Shown: positions 7,786 to 16,584, numbered from the stretch's first letter. The stretch: DNA of 32,631 nucleotides from an uncultured Flavonifractor sp. (GCF_944387675.1 NZ_CALXFV010000012.1:1-32631), one strand, 5' to 3'. Numbers and translations are program-made. The notes: generated by a model not told the origin, from the sequence alone.

Positions 7786-9069
7786 ATGACCCACAAGACG
7801 CTGTATACCGTGGTTGTGGCGGATGACGAGGACGAGCTGAGAGAGGCGGTATGCACCATGATCCCCTGGCAGGACTACGGCTTTTGCCTGGTGGGGAGCG
7901 CCGGAAACGGGCTGGACGCCCTCCAGCTGGTGGAGCAGCACGAGCCGGATCTGCTGCTCACCGACATCCGCATGCCCTTCATCTCCGGCATTGAACTGGC
8001 CCGGCAGGTGCGGGAGGTGCGCCCGGCCACCAACATCGCCTTTCTCAGCGGCTATGACGACTTTGAATATGCCAAGCAGGCCATTCAGTACAACATCATC
8101 AGCTACATGCTCAAGCCCCTGACCATGGAGGGGCTTGGCGCGGAGCTGCGCATCATCCGCCAGAAGATCGACGCCCAGTTTGCCCAATTCCGGCAGACGG
8201 CCCCCCGGACCGGCGGGCCGGACCTGCGGGCGGCCATGCTGATGCCCCTGGTGCTGGACGATTACGCCGAGCCGGAGGGGGAGGCCCAGGCGGAGGCGTA
8301 CGCCCGCCAGTGCGGCCTGCTGCGGGACCTGGAGGAAAGGCCCCGGTACACCGTAATGGTATCCATCCTGCTGAGCGGGGAGGGGGCCAACTGCACCGCG
8401 CCCCCCTTTGTGGAGTCGGTGGACCGGCTGGCGTCCAAATACCTGCGCAGCGTCAGCTTTTTTGCCGCGGGCAAGGTGATCTCGGTGCTGCTGGGCAACC
8501 CGTCGGACTTTGAGGAGTACCTGCACATTCTGGCCGATGAAATTCCCCAGATGGCGGAGCGGGTGCTGGGCAAGCGCTGCCGGATCGGCGTCAGCGGGGA
8601 GGTGCGGACCATCGGCGGCCTGCACGACGGCTACCGCCAGGCCATGGAGGCCCTGCGCCAGGGGGACCGGACGGAGGGCGGCGCCCAGTTTATCAGCGAC
8701 CTGGCCCCGGCGGGGAAGGGGGGCAGCCTGCTGTGCAGGCGGGCGCTGGAGGCCCTGGACCAGCACTATATGGATACCGGCCTCTCCCTGGTCTCCCTCA
8801 GCGGGATGCTGGATGTCAGCCCCAACCACCTGAGCGCCTGCATCAAGAAGTATACCGGGGAGACCTTCATCAACATTCTGATCCGCAAGCGGATGGAGGC
8901 GGCCCGGGAGCTGGTGGCCTCCTCCCAGCTGAAAATCCAGGAGGTCTCCCAGCGCTGCGGCTATACCGATCAGCACTATTTCAGCTACTGCTTCAAGAAA
9001 TACTGCGGGGAATCCCCCAACGCCATGCGCCGCAGGCTGGGACTGGAGAAGGGGAGTGAGGGAGGTTGA
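7786..9069 (+). CDS. YesN-type response regulator (REC + AraC HTH)
   Basis: A cytoplasmic two-component regulator of 427 residues. The receiver domain (about 1-125) has the acidic pair in ADDEDE, the phospho-acceptor Asp60 in LLLTDIRMP, and the conserved Lys in YMLKPLT. A variable middle region (about 140-310) follows, then a C-terminal AraC domain with two helix-turn-helix units (SLVSLSGMLDVSPNHLSACIKK and, ending the domain, VSQRCGYTDQHYFSYCFKK). The ATG at 7786 was chosen because the promoter's start site lies after the only earlier ATG. It overlaps the kinase gene by 4 nt (TTGA). With the kinase and the sugar-binding lipoprotein it forms a three-component sugar sensor. The likely target is the mglB control region at 11801-11862; this is inferred from position. 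Confidence 0.9.
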   Translation: MTHKTLYTVVVADDEDELREAVCTMIPWQDYGFCLVGSAGNGLDALQLVEQHEPDLLLTDIRMPFISGIELARQVREVRPATNIAFLSGYDDFEYAKQAIQYNIISYMLKPLTMEGLGAELRIIRQKIDAQFAQFRQTAPRTGGPDLRAAMLMPLVLDDYAEPEGEAQAEAYARQCGLLRDLEERPRYTVMVSILLSGEGANCTAPPFVESVDRLASKYLRSVSFFAAGKVISVLLGNPSDFEEYLHILADEIPQMAERVLGKRCRIGVSGEVRTIGGLHDGYRQAMEALRQGDRTEGGAQFISDLAPAGKGGSLLCRRALEALDQHYMDTGLSLVSLSGMLDVSPNHLSACIKKYTGETFINILIRKRMEAARELVASSQLKIQEVSQRCGYTDQHYFSYCFKKYCGESPNAMRRRLGLEKGSEGG

Positions 9070-10784
9070 GACGGAGCGTTTCCCCCACGGGCCTGCGCAT
9101 CACCACCATCCTGGTAACCATGGTGGTGGGGGTGGTGTCGGTGATTTTGTGCTGCTGCATCCTGCTCTTTCTCAACCGCTACCGCAGCGCCATGGTGCAG
9201 AATGCCCGCACCACCAGCGCCCAGGCGGTGGCCCAGGCCTCCAACACCGTGGGCAACTACCTGCGGGATATGAGCCAGGCCATGGATCTGGTAAAACAGT
9301 CCATGTCGGAGAGTGTGGACAACCAGGACCGGCTGCTGACGGTGTTCCTGACCTTCCGCCCGGACGTGGTGGCGGTGACCAGCTACTCCGCCGGCGGAGC
9401 GCTGCTGGACTGCTGGTCCCTGGACCGGGAGCCCAGAGAGCAGATCTTCCACAACCTCTCCTTCGACCTGGACCTGGCCCGGAGCGCGGAGGGGTCCTAC
9501 ATGACCGCCCCCCATGTGGAGAGTATTTTTGAGGGGTACTACCCCTGGGTGGTGACCATGACCGCCCCGCTGGAGCAGGGCGGGGAAGCGGCCTGGGTCT
9601 CCCTGGACCTGAGCTTTTCCAGCATCTCCAGCTACATCAGCAATGTGAGCATCGGCCAGCGGGGCTACTGCTTTCTGATGGACGGGGAGGGCAACATTGT
9701 CTACCACCCCCAGCAGCAGCTGATCTACGCCGGGCTGAAAGCGGAAAACACCGCCGCCCTGGCGGCCCTGAAGGACGACGCCTATGCCGACGACACCGTG
9801 ATTTACAGCATCACCAGCGTGGCGGGCAGCGACTGGCGGGTGGTGGGCGTCAGCTACGTGGACGAGCTGGTGAACCGCAACGTGGGCGAGATGATCCGCC
9901 TGTCCATGCTGCTGGCGGTGGTGGTGCTGGCGGCGGCGGTGCTCACCAGCTGGCTGCTCTCCTTCCTGCTCAGCCGCCCACTGCGGGGTCTGGCGGCCGC
10001 CATGGAGCGCTTTGAAACCGACGCCGACCATTTCACCTACCGGCCCGTGGGCGGCACCCGGGAGGTGCAGGAGCTCTCCGATTCCTTCGGACATATGGTG
10101 CTGCGGATTCAGCAGCTGATGACCACCGTGCGGGAAGAGGAGGTCAACCTGCGCAAGACCGAGCTGAAGGCCCTCCAGGCCCAGATCAACCCCCATTTTT
10201 TGTACAACACCCTGGACTCCATCGCCTGGATGTGCGAACAGGGCCGCAACGCCGAGGCGGTGAACATGGTGCATGCCCTGGCCCGGCTGTTCCGCATCAG
10301 CATCAGCCGGGGCCACGAGCTCATCCCCATTGCCAAAGAGATTGAGCACGCCGAGAGCTACCTGCAAATCCAGAAATACCGGTATAAAAATCAGTTTACC
10401 TATGAATTTGACGTGGACCCGGCCTGCCTGAATTTTTACTGCAACAAAATCACCCTGCAGCCCATCATCGAAAACGCCATCAACCACGGCCTGGATCTGC
10501 TGGTGGAGGAAGGCCGCATCACCGTGCAGGTGCGGCAGGCGGGGGAGGATATCGTGTTCTACGTCCGGGACAACGGGGTGGGCATGAGCGAGGGGCAGAT
10601 CCGCTCCATCATGCAGCACGGTCCCACGGACCGCACCGGCATCGGCATCAAAAACGTCAACGACCGGCTGAAGATCTATTTCGGCCGGCAGTACGGCCTG
10701 CGCATTACCAGTGAGCCGGACGTGGGGACCTGTGTGGAGATCCGCATGCCCAGGATACAGGAGGGGGAGTATGAGGCGAAATAG
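9066..10784 (+). CDS. YesM/LytS-type sensor histidine kinase
   Basis: A 572-residue membrane kinase. It has an N-terminal membrane segment (about 12-36), a large extracellular dCache-like sensor (about 40-275), a second membrane segment (about 283-307), a HAMP linker, and the His_kinase domain with His377 in QAQINPHFLYNTLD. A HATPase domain follows, with the N box IIENAINHG and the G box DNGVGM. The start is a TTG at 9066-9068 that overlaps the regulator's stop codon, with GGGGAG 9 nt upstream; no ATG fits. The gene overlaps the downstream binding-protein gene by 14 nt. The extracellular domain probably reads the sugar-loaded binding protein rather than free sugar, by analogy with the XylFII-LytS-YesN xylose sensor of Clostridium beijerinckii. 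Confidence 0.9.
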   Translation: MRRSVSPTGLRITTILVTMVVGVVSVILCCCILLFLNRYRSAMVQNARTTSAQAVAQASNTVGNYLRDMSQAMDLVKQSMSESVDNQDRLLTVFLTFRPDVVAVTSYSAGGALLDCWSLDREPREQIFHNLSFDLDLARSAEGSYMTAPHVESIFEGYYPWVVTMTAPLEQGGEAAWVSLDLSFSSISSYISNVSIGQRGYCFLMDGEGNIVYHPQQQLIYAGLKAENTAALAALKDDAYADDTVIYSITSVAGSDWRVVGVSYVDELVNRNVGEMIRLSMLLAVVVLAAAVLTSWLLSFLLSRPLRGLAAAMERFETDADHFTYRPVGGTREVQELSDSFGHMVLRIQQLMTTVREEEVNLRKTELKALQAQINPHFLYNTLDSIAWMCEQGRNAEAVNMVHALARLFRISISRGHELIPIAKEIEHAESYLQIQKYRYKNQFTYEFDVDPACLNFYCNKITLQPIIENAINHGLDLLVEEGRITVQVRQAGEDIVFYVRDNGVGMSEGQIRSIMQHGPTDRTGIGIKNVNDRLKIYFGRQYGLRITSEPDVGTCVEIRMPRIQEGEYEAK

Positions 10785-11736
10785 ACGGACCGTACTGCTG
10801 TGGGCGCTGCTGTGGACGCTGCTGTGCGGGTGTGGGAACGACGCCGCCTCCTCCCGGCAGCATACGGTGACCCTGGTGGCCAAGTCCACCGAAACCGAGT
10901 TCTGGCTGTCGGTGTTTGCCGGCGCCGAGGCCGCCGCCACGGAGTACAACCTGGAGCTGGACATCATCGGACCGGAGACGGAGGAGGATTACGAGGCCCA
11001 GAACCGGATGATTGCCGATGCGGTGCAGGGCGGGGCGGAGGCCCTGGTTTTTTCCGCCATCGACTATGAAAACAACGCCGCCGCCGTCAATGAGGCCGCC
11101 CGGGCGGGTGTGAAGATCGTGGCCATTGACAGCAGCGTGGCTTCCCAGATGGTGAGCACCTATATCGGAACGGACAACTACGCCGCCGGGCGGATGGCGG
11201 CCCAGGCCGCCCTGGACCGGGTGGAGGGGACGCTGAAGGTGGGCCTGGTCAATTACGATGTCAGCAGCGCCAACGGCCAGGAGCGGGAGCGGGGGGCGGT
11301 GGACGCCTTTGCCGAGAGCGGCCGGGCGGAGATCGTGTCGGTGGTGAACACCCTGGCGGAGGCGGAGCAGGCCAAGCAGGACACCACCGCGCTTCTCAGC
11401 GCCTTTCCCGAGATCAACGTGCTGCTGGCCTTCAACGAACCCACCAGCGTGGGCGCAGGTAGGGCGGTTGAAGCGCTGGGCTGCGGCGAGACGGTATTTC
11501 TGGTGGGCTTTGACTCCAACGTAGTTACCATTGACGGCCTGCAGGAGGGCTGGGTGGACGCGCTGGTGGTGCAAAACCCTTACGCTATGGGTTACCTGGG
11601 GGTGGAGAGTGCCTACCAGCTGCTCAGCGGCCAGGACGGGGGCATGGAGCGGACCGTGGACACCTCCACTCAGATTGTGGACCGGGAGAATCTCTTTACC
11701 ATGGACAGCCAGAAGGCTCTGTTTGCCTTTGAGTAG
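10771..11736 (+). CDS. Periplasmic-type sugar-binding lipoprotein, probable sensor subunit
   Basis: A 321-residue protein of the ribose/galactose-binding fold (Peripla_BP_4 type). The N-terminus is basic then hydrophobic and ends at LLCGCG, a lipobox-like site, so it is probably membrane-anchored. The body opens with VTLVAKSTETEFWLSVFAGAE and includes QGGAEALVFSAIDYENNAAAVN, KIVAIDSSV, TYIGTDNYAAGRMAAQ and the late block VFLVGFDSN, all in family order. The ATG at 10771 follows GGAGGGGGAG and overlaps the kinase stop by 14 nt; the frame is open 60 nt further upstream but lies inside the kinase gene. Because it is co-transcribed with a kinase and regulator, while the importer has its own binding protein (mglB), it most likely presents sugar to the kinase. 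The ligand is inferred to be galactose or a galactoside. Confidence 0.85.
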   Translation: MRRNRRTVLLWALLWTLLCGCGNDAASSRQHTVTLVAKSTETEFWLSVFAGAEAAATEYNLELDIIGPETEEDYEAQNRMIADAVQGGAEALVFSAIDYENNAAAVNEAARAGVKIVAIDSSVASQMVSTYIGTDNYAAGRMAAQAALDRVEGTLKVGLVNYDVSSANGQERERGAVDAFAESGRAEIVSVVNTLAEAEQAKQDTTALLSAFPEINVLLAFNEPTSVGAGRAVEALGCGETVFLVGFDSNVVTIDGLQEGWVDALVVQNPYAMGYLGVESAYQLLSGQDGGMERTVDTSTQIVDRENLFTMDSQKALFAFE

Positions 11737-11800
11737 GGGACCCTTTGGCAAAGTGCACAGTTTTGACCGGCGAAATTTTTGTATATTATTTTATGTGGAT

Positions 11801-11839
11801 AAAATTTTACCCTTCTTTCGGTGAATTTTCACCTTGTTT
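11801..11839 (+). promoter_or_regulatory. Candidate operator of the mgl promoter: two related dyad elements 21 bp apart
   Basis: The stretches 11801-11818 and 11822-11839 agree at 13 of 18 positions. Each centres on a dyad: TAAAATTTTA (11800-11809) in the first, GGTGAATTTTCACC (11820-11833) in the second. The 21-bp offset is two helix turns, and the second copy runs through the -35 box. Tandem sites next to the -35 box are the usual layout for AraC-type activators, so the YesN-type regulator upstream is the first candidate. Confidence 0.5.
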
Positions 11840-11862
11840 TTCCAATTCATATCCACTAGAAT
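11834..11862 (+). promoter_or_regulatory. mglB promoter
   Basis: TTGTTT (11834-11839) and TAGAAT (11857-11862) with a 17-bp spacer, in a strongly AT-rich 195-bp gap. The leader before mglB is about 62 nt. The weak -35 fits an activated promoter. Confidence 0.65.
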
Positions 11863-11931
11863 AAGTCTAGACCGGGCGGTATCCAAACAGGAGGGATGCT
11901 GTCCGAATTCTAAGGAAAAAGGAGAATTGCT

Positions 11932-13233
11932 ATGAAAAAGAAGGTACTTGCGTTACTTCTCTCCGGCGCGATGGTGTTCTCTCTGGCCGCCTGCTCCGGC
12001 GGAACCGAGACCAGTGAGACCCCGTCCGGCGGCCAGGAGACCGGCAGCGGCGATCCCGCTCAGGTTACCGAGGTTGCCAACAAGGATAAGCCCCTGGTGT
12101 GGTTCAACCGTCAGCCCTCCAACAGCTCCACCGGCGAGCTGGACATGAACGCCCTGAGCTTCAACGAGGACACCTACTACGTGGGCTTTGACGCCAACCA
12201 GGGCGCCGAGCTCCAGGGTACCATGATCCTGGATTACATCACCGCTCACATTGACGAGATTGACCGCAACGGCGACGGCGTCATCGGCTACGTGCTGGCC
12301 ATCGGCGACATCGGCCACAACGACTCCATCGCCCGTACCCGCGGCGTCCGCGCCGCTCTGGGTACTGCGGTTGATGTTGACGGCGCCATCGACAGCACGC
12401 CCGTCGGCACCAACATCGACGGTACCTCCACCTACGTGAAGGACGGCACCCTGGAGATCAACGGCCAGACCTACACCGTGCGTGAGCTGGCCTCTCAGGA
12501 GATGAAGAACTCCGCCGGCGCCACCTGGGATGCCGCCACCGCCGGCAACGCCATCGGCACCTGGGCCTCCTCCTTCGGCGATCAGATCGACATCGTGGCC
12601 TCCAACAACGACGGCATGGGCATGTCCATGTTCAACGCCTGGTCCAAGGCCAATGGGGTTCCCACCTTCGGTTATGACGCCAACTCCGACGCCGTTGCCG
12701 CCATCGCGGAGGGCTACGGCGGGACCATCAGCCAGCACGCCGACGTGCAGGCCTACCTGACCCTGCGTGTGCTGCGCAACGCGCTGGACGGCGTGGACAT
12801 CGACACCGGCATCGGCACCCCCGACGACGCGGGCAACGTGCTGACCGACGATGTGTTCTATTACAATGAGGAGCAGCGCTCCTACTACGCTCTGAACGTG
12901 GCTGTCACCGCAGAGAACTACGAGGAGTTCCTGGACTCCACCGTTCCCTACGCCCCCGTTGCCAACCAGCTGGACGCCACCGCCCACCCCGAGAAGAGCG
13001 TATGGCTGAACATCTACAACGCCGCGGACAACTTCCTCAGCGCCACCTATCAGCCCCTGCTGCAGAACTATGACGATCTGCTGAACCTGAAGGTGGAGTA
13101 CATCGGCGGCGACGGCCAGACCGAGTCCAACATCACCAACCGTCTGGGCAACCCCAGCGCCTATGACGCTTTCGCCATCAACATGGTGAAGACCGACAAC
13201 GCCGCTTCCTACACCGGCCTGCTGAGCCAGTAA
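11932..13233 (+). CDS. mglB: Galactose/methyl-galactoside ABC importer, substrate-binding lipoprotein
   Basis: This surface lipoprotein captures galactose, glucose or methyl-galactosides for the importer encoded next. The 433-residue precursor has a signal peptide with lipobox LAAC at Cys21, then a Gly/Ser/Thr-rich linker. The mature part has the split periplasmic-binding fold. DRNGDGVIG (Asp111-Gly119) resembles the calcium loop of E. coli MglB, and GYVLAIGDIGHNDSIARTRG, DIVASNNDGMGMSM and PTFGYDANSDA follow family order. It is about 100 residues longer than E. coli MglB; insertions such as residues 160-185 explain part of this. The ATG follows AAAGGAG. The promoter with dyad elements lies upstream, and a hairpin plus a terminator follow, so this gene is probably expressed above the rest. 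Confidence 0.92.
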   Translation: MKKKVLALLLSGAMVFSLAACSGGTETSETPSGGQETGSGDPAQVTEVANKDKPLVWFNRQPSNSSTGELDMNALSFNEDTYYVGFDANQGAELQGTMILDYITAHIDEIDRNGDGVIGYVLAIGDIGHNDSIARTRGVRAALGTAVDVDGAIDSTPVGTNIDGTSTYVKDGTLEINGQTYTVRELASQEMKNSAGATWDAATAGNAIGTWASSFGDQIDIVASNNDGMGMSMFNAWSKANGVPTFGYDANSDAVAAIAEGYGGTISQHADVQAYLTLRVLRNALDGVDIDTGIGTPDDAGNVLTDDVFYYNEEQRSYYALNVAVTAENYEEFLDSTVPYAPVANQLDATAHPEKSVWLNIYNAADNFLSATYQPLLQNYDDLLNLKVEYIGGDGQTESNITNRLGNPSAYDAFAINMVKTDNAASYTGLLSQ

Positions 13234-13243
13234 GAAAACCCTG

Positions 13244-13274
13244 CCGGGCCGGCGGCGTACCGCCGCCGGCCCGG
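13244..13274 (+). other. Perfect 14-bp hairpin after mglB, no T-run
   Basis: CCGGGCCGGCGGCG pairs perfectly with CGCCGCCGGCCCGG around the 3-nt loop TAC, starting 10 bp after the mglB stop. With no T-run it is more likely a 3' RNA-protecting structure than a terminator. Confidence 0.75.
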
Positions 13275-13285
13275 AACTGAATCGC

Positions 13286-13325
13286 ACGCTGAAAGGGAGA
13301 AGGGATTCTCCCTCTCGGCGTTTTT
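13286..13325 (+). terminator. Terminator (probably partial) between mglB and mglA
   Basis: ACGCTGAAAGGGAGAA pairs with TTCTCCCTCTCGGCGT around GGGA, with one wobble and one mismatch, and the T-run is at 13321-13325. It lies 65 bp before mglA, and no clear new promoter was seen after it. Partial read-through would give more MglB than MglA/MglC. Confidence 0.75.
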
Positions 13326-13390
13326 GAAGCAAGGCCCGGCGCGTGATCCTCTGCCGGGTTCTGGAATATGCAATAACGGGAGTAACGAGA

Positions 13391-14899
13391 ATGGCAGATG
13401 CAAGAGATGATATTGTCCTGTCCATCCGCGGCATGTGCAAATCCTTCGGCCGAAACCGGGTGCTGGACCACATCAACCTGGATGTGAAGCGGGGCACGGT
13501 CATGGGGCTGATGGGGGAGAACGGCGCGGGCAAGTCCACCATGATGAAGTGCCTGTTCGGCACCTATCAGAAGGACGAGGGCAAAATTTTCCTCAATGGC
13601 AAGGAAATCAGCTTTTCCGGCCCCAAGGACGCGCTGGAAAACGGAATCGCCATGGTGCACCAGGAGCTGAACCAGTGCCTGGAGCGCAATGTGATTGACA
13701 ATCTGTTCCTGGGCCGCTACCCCACCAATGCTGTTGGAGTGGTGGACGAGGGCCGGATGAAGAAAAAAGCGGCGGAGCTGTTCCGCAAGCTGGGCATGAC
13801 GGTGAATCTGACCCAGCCTATGCGGAATATGTCCGTCTCCCAGCGGCAGATGTGTGAGATTGCCAAGGCAATCTCCTACAATTCCCAGGTTATCGTGCTG
13901 GACGAGCCCACCTCCTCCCTGACGGTACAGGAGGTAGATAAGCTCTTTGAGATGATGCGGATGCTCAAATCCCAGGGTATTTCCCTGATCTACATCTCCC
14001 ACAAGATGGATGAGATCTTTGAGATCTGCGATGAGATCTCGGTGCTCCGGGACGGCAATCTGGTGATGACCAAGCCCTCCAAAGAGACCAATATGAACGA
14101 GCTGATCGCCGCCATGGTGGGCCGCTCTCTGGAGAGCCGCTTCCCGCCGGTGAACAACACCCCCGGCGACACCATCCTCTCCGTGCAGCACCTGTCCACC
14201 AAGTACGCCCCCTACCTGCAGGATGTGTCCTTTGACGTGAAGGAGGGCGAGATCTTCGGCCTGTACGGCCTGGTGGGCGCCGGGCGCACCGAGCTGATGG
14301 AGACCATCTTCGGGGTGCGTACCCGTGCGGCGGGCCGGGTCTATTTCAAAAACCGGCTGATGAATTTCGGCAGCGCCAAGGAGGCCATTGAGCACGGTTT
14401 TGCCATGATCACGGAGGAACGCAAGGCCAACGGCCTGTTCCTCAAGTGCGACCTCACCTTCAATACCACCATCGCCAATCTGGAGCAGTACAAGGCCGGT
14501 CTGGCCCTGTCCGACGCCAAGATGGTGAAGGCCACCAACAAGGAGATCAAGGTCATGCACACCAAGTGCATGGGTCCTGACGATATGATTACCAGCCTGT
14601 CCGGCGGCAATCAGCAAAAGGTCATCTTCGGCAAATGGCTGGAGCGGGAACCCCAGGTCTTTATGATGGACGAACCCACCCGCGGCATTGACGTGGGCGC
14701 CAAGTATGAGATCTATGAGCTGATCATCAACATGGCCAAGCAGGGCAAGACCATCATCGTGGTCTCCTCCGAGATGCCGGAGATTCTGGGCATCACCAAC
14801 CGCATCGGGGTCATGTCCAACGGACATCTCTCCGGCATCGTGAACACGAAAGAGACGGATCAGGAAGAGCTTTTGCGCCTGAGCGCAAAATATCTGTAG
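13391..14899 (+). CDS. mglA: Galactose/methyl-galactoside ABC importer, double ATPase
   Basis: The cytoplasmic ATPase of the importer: 502 residues with two fused ABC domains, as in E. coli MglA/RbsA. Domain 1 has Walker A GENGAGKST (near residue 43), a signature region MSVSQRQMCEIAKA and Walker B VIVLDEPTSSL. Domain 2 has the degenerate Walker A LVGAGRTEL (near 293), signature SGGNQQKV and Walker B MMDEPTRGID. The degenerate second site is normal in carbohydrate-uptake family 2 importers. The ATG at 13391 has GGGAG about 8 nt upstream and is where homology begins; a frame extension 48 nt upstream lacks support. The permease gene starts 13 bp after its stop. Confidence 0.95.
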   Translation: MADARDDIVLSIRGMCKSFGRNRVLDHINLDVKRGTVMGLMGENGAGKSTMMKCLFGTYQKDEGKIFLNGKEISFSGPKDALENGIAMVHQELNQCLERNVIDNLFLGRYPTNAVGVVDEGRMKKKAAELFRKLGMTVNLTQPMRNMSVSQRQMCEIAKAISYNSQVIVLDEPTSSLTVQEVDKLFEMMRMLKSQGISLIYISHKMDEIFEICDEISVLRDGNLVMTKPSKETNMNELIAAMVGRSLESRFPPVNNTPGDTILSVQHLSTKYAPYLQDVSFDVKEGEIFGLYGLVGAGRTELMETIFGVRTRAAGRVYFKNRLMNFGSAKEAIEHGFAMITEERKANGLFLKCDLTFNTTIANLEQYKAGLALSDAKMVKATNKEIKVMHTKCMGPDDMITSLSGGNQQKVIFGKWLEREPQVFMMDEPTRGIDVGAKYEIYELIINMAKQGKTIIVVSSEMPEILGITNRIGVMSNGHLSGIVNTKETDQEELLRLSAKYL

Positions 14900-14912
14900 T
14901 AGGAGATAAGCT

Positions 14913-16565
14913 ATGGTTGCAGAGAATACGAAGATATTGACGGCGGAGCAGGAGGCCAAGCTCCTCCAGCCCATTGACGAAGCCGTAGGCGCCATTCAGG
15001 CCAAGATCAACGAGCTGCGGGCGGATGGCACCGACAAGGTGGTGGAGATCCAGAGCATCCTGGACAACCTGAAGCGGGACAAGATATACACCGCCCAGGA
15101 GAAGGCAGCCCGCACCCAGGAGCTCCAGGCTCAGCTGGCCAAGGCCAAAGAGGTGGAGGCCAAGAACAAGGACGAGGTGTCCAAGCTCATCGCCCAGGCG
15201 GAGAGCTATCTGAAGGCCAACTACCAGGGCTATTACCAGGCGGTGACGGAGAGCTGCAAGGCCGAGAAGGTCCAGGCGGAGGAGAACTACAAGGCCGCCG
15301 TGGCCGCCCTGGAGCAGGAGCATCAGGCCACCGTGTCCAAGCTCACCGACGCCGGCGAGGTGAAGGACGAGAAGTACGTCCACAAAAACCGCCTCTTTGA
15401 CGCCAAGATGAAGCGGGCCAAGGACCTGCAGGAGATCAAGGACCGGCAGCACGCCGCCTTTGACCACCGGTATCACCTCATTGACCTGCTGCGCATGTCC
15501 AAGTTTACCTTCGGCGAGACCATGGCCCAGAAGTGGGAGAGCTACAAATACACCTTCAACCGCCGGGACTTCCTGCTGAAGAACGGCCTTTACATTGCCA
15601 TCATCATCATCTTCATCGCCCTTTGTATCATCACCCCCGTGGTGAAGAACATGCCTCTGTTGACGGTGAACAACGTGCTGAACATCCTGCAGCAGGCCTC
15701 CCCCAGAATGTTCCTGGCTCTGGGCGTGGCGGGTCTGATCCTGCTGGCCGGCACCGACCTGTCCATCGGCCGTATGGTGGGCATGGGCATGACGGCGGCC
15801 ACCATCGTGATGCATCAGGGCATCAACACCGGCTCGGTGTTCGGACACATCTTTGACTTCACCGGCGTGCCGGTCATCGGCCGGGTCTTCCTGGCCCTGG
15901 TGGTGTGCGTTGTGCTGTGTACCATCTTCACCACCATCGCCGGCTTCTTTACCGCCAAGTTCAAGATGCACCCCTTCATTTCCACCATGGCCAACATGCT
16001 GGTGATCTTCGGCCTGGTGACCTACTCCACCAAGGGCGTGTCCTTCGGCGCCATTGACACCACCATCCCCAGCATGATCATTCCCCGCTTCGGCAGCTTC
16101 CCCACCATCATTCTGTGGGCCGTGGCTGCGGTGATTGTGGTGTGGTTCATCTGGAACAAGACCACCTTCGGCAAGAACCTCTACGCCGTGGGCGGCAACC
16201 CGGAAGCCGCCGCCGTGTCCGGTATCTCGGTGTTCTGGGTTACCGTGGGCGCCTTCATCATGGCCGGCGTCCTCTACGGGTTCGGCGCCTGGCTGGAGTG
16301 CCTGCGTATGACCGGTTCCGGCTCCGCGGCCTATGGCCAGGGCTGGGAGATGGATGCCATCGCGGCCTGCGTGGTGGGCGGCATCTCCTTCACCGGCGGT
16401 ATCGGCAAGATCTCCGGGTGCGTGGTGGGCGTGTTTATCTTCACCGCCCTGACCTACTCCCTCACCACCCTGGGTATTGACACCAACCTCCAGTTTGTGT
16501 TCTCCGGCATCATCATTCTGGTGGCCGTCATGCTGGACTGCCTGAAGTACGTCCAGAAGAAGTAA
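14913..16565 (+). CDS. mglC: Galactose/methyl-galactoside ABC importer permease with coiled-coil N-terminal extension
   Basis: The 550-residue membrane subunit of the importer. Residues about 225-550 form the usual BPD_transp_2 permease: first membrane segment near 225-245, then the conserved GVAGLILLAGTDLSIGRMVG, NLYAVGGNPEAAAVSGI, and GGISFTGGIGKISGCVVG blocks. E. coli MglC is about 336 residues; the extra ~220 N-terminal residues are charged, rich in Ala, Glu, Lys and Gln with heptad-like runs (KAARTQELQAQLAKAKEVEA), and have no signal or membrane segment, so they should lie in the cytoplasm near MglA. The ATG at 14913 has AGGAGA about 6 nt upstream, and the frame is open throughout, so the extension belongs to the gene. 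Confidence 0.92.
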   Translation: MVAENTKILTAEQEAKLLQPIDEAVGAIQAKINELRADGTDKVVEIQSILDNLKRDKIYTAQEKAARTQELQAQLAKAKEVEAKNKDEVSKLIAQAESYLKANYQGYYQAVTESCKAEKVQAEENYKAAVAALEQEHQATVSKLTDAGEVKDEKYVHKNRLFDAKMKRAKDLQEIKDRQHAAFDHRYHLIDLLRMSKFTFGETMAQKWESYKYTFNRRDFLLKNGLYIAIIIIFIALCIITPVVKNMPLLTVNNVLNILQQASPRMFLALGVAGLILLAGTDLSIGRMVGMGMTAATIVMHQGINTGSVFGHIFDFTGVPVIGRVFLALVVCVVLCTIFTTIAGFFTAKFKMHPFISTMANMLVIFGLVTYSTKGVSFGAIDTTIPSMIIPRFGSFPTIILWAVAAVIVVWFIWNKTTFGKNLYAVGGNPEAAAVSGISVFWVTVGAFIMAGVLYGFGAWLECLRMTGSGSAAYGQGWEMDAIAACVVGGISFTGGIGKISGCVVGVFIFTALTYSLTTLGIDTNLQFVFSGIIILVAVMLDCLKYVQKK

Positions 16566-16584
16566 GCCTTATCTCAGAAGCGGG

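Noticed and set aside
6322-8976. 884-residue minus-strand open frame across brnQ and the YesN-type regulator
   Set aside because: Spans two well-supported genes, a promoter and a perfect terminator; low-complexity His/Gln/Gly-rich shadow.
8985-10967. 660-residue minus-strand open frame opposite the YesM-type kinase
   Set aside because: Antisense shadow of a clear kinase gene with no recognisable motif.
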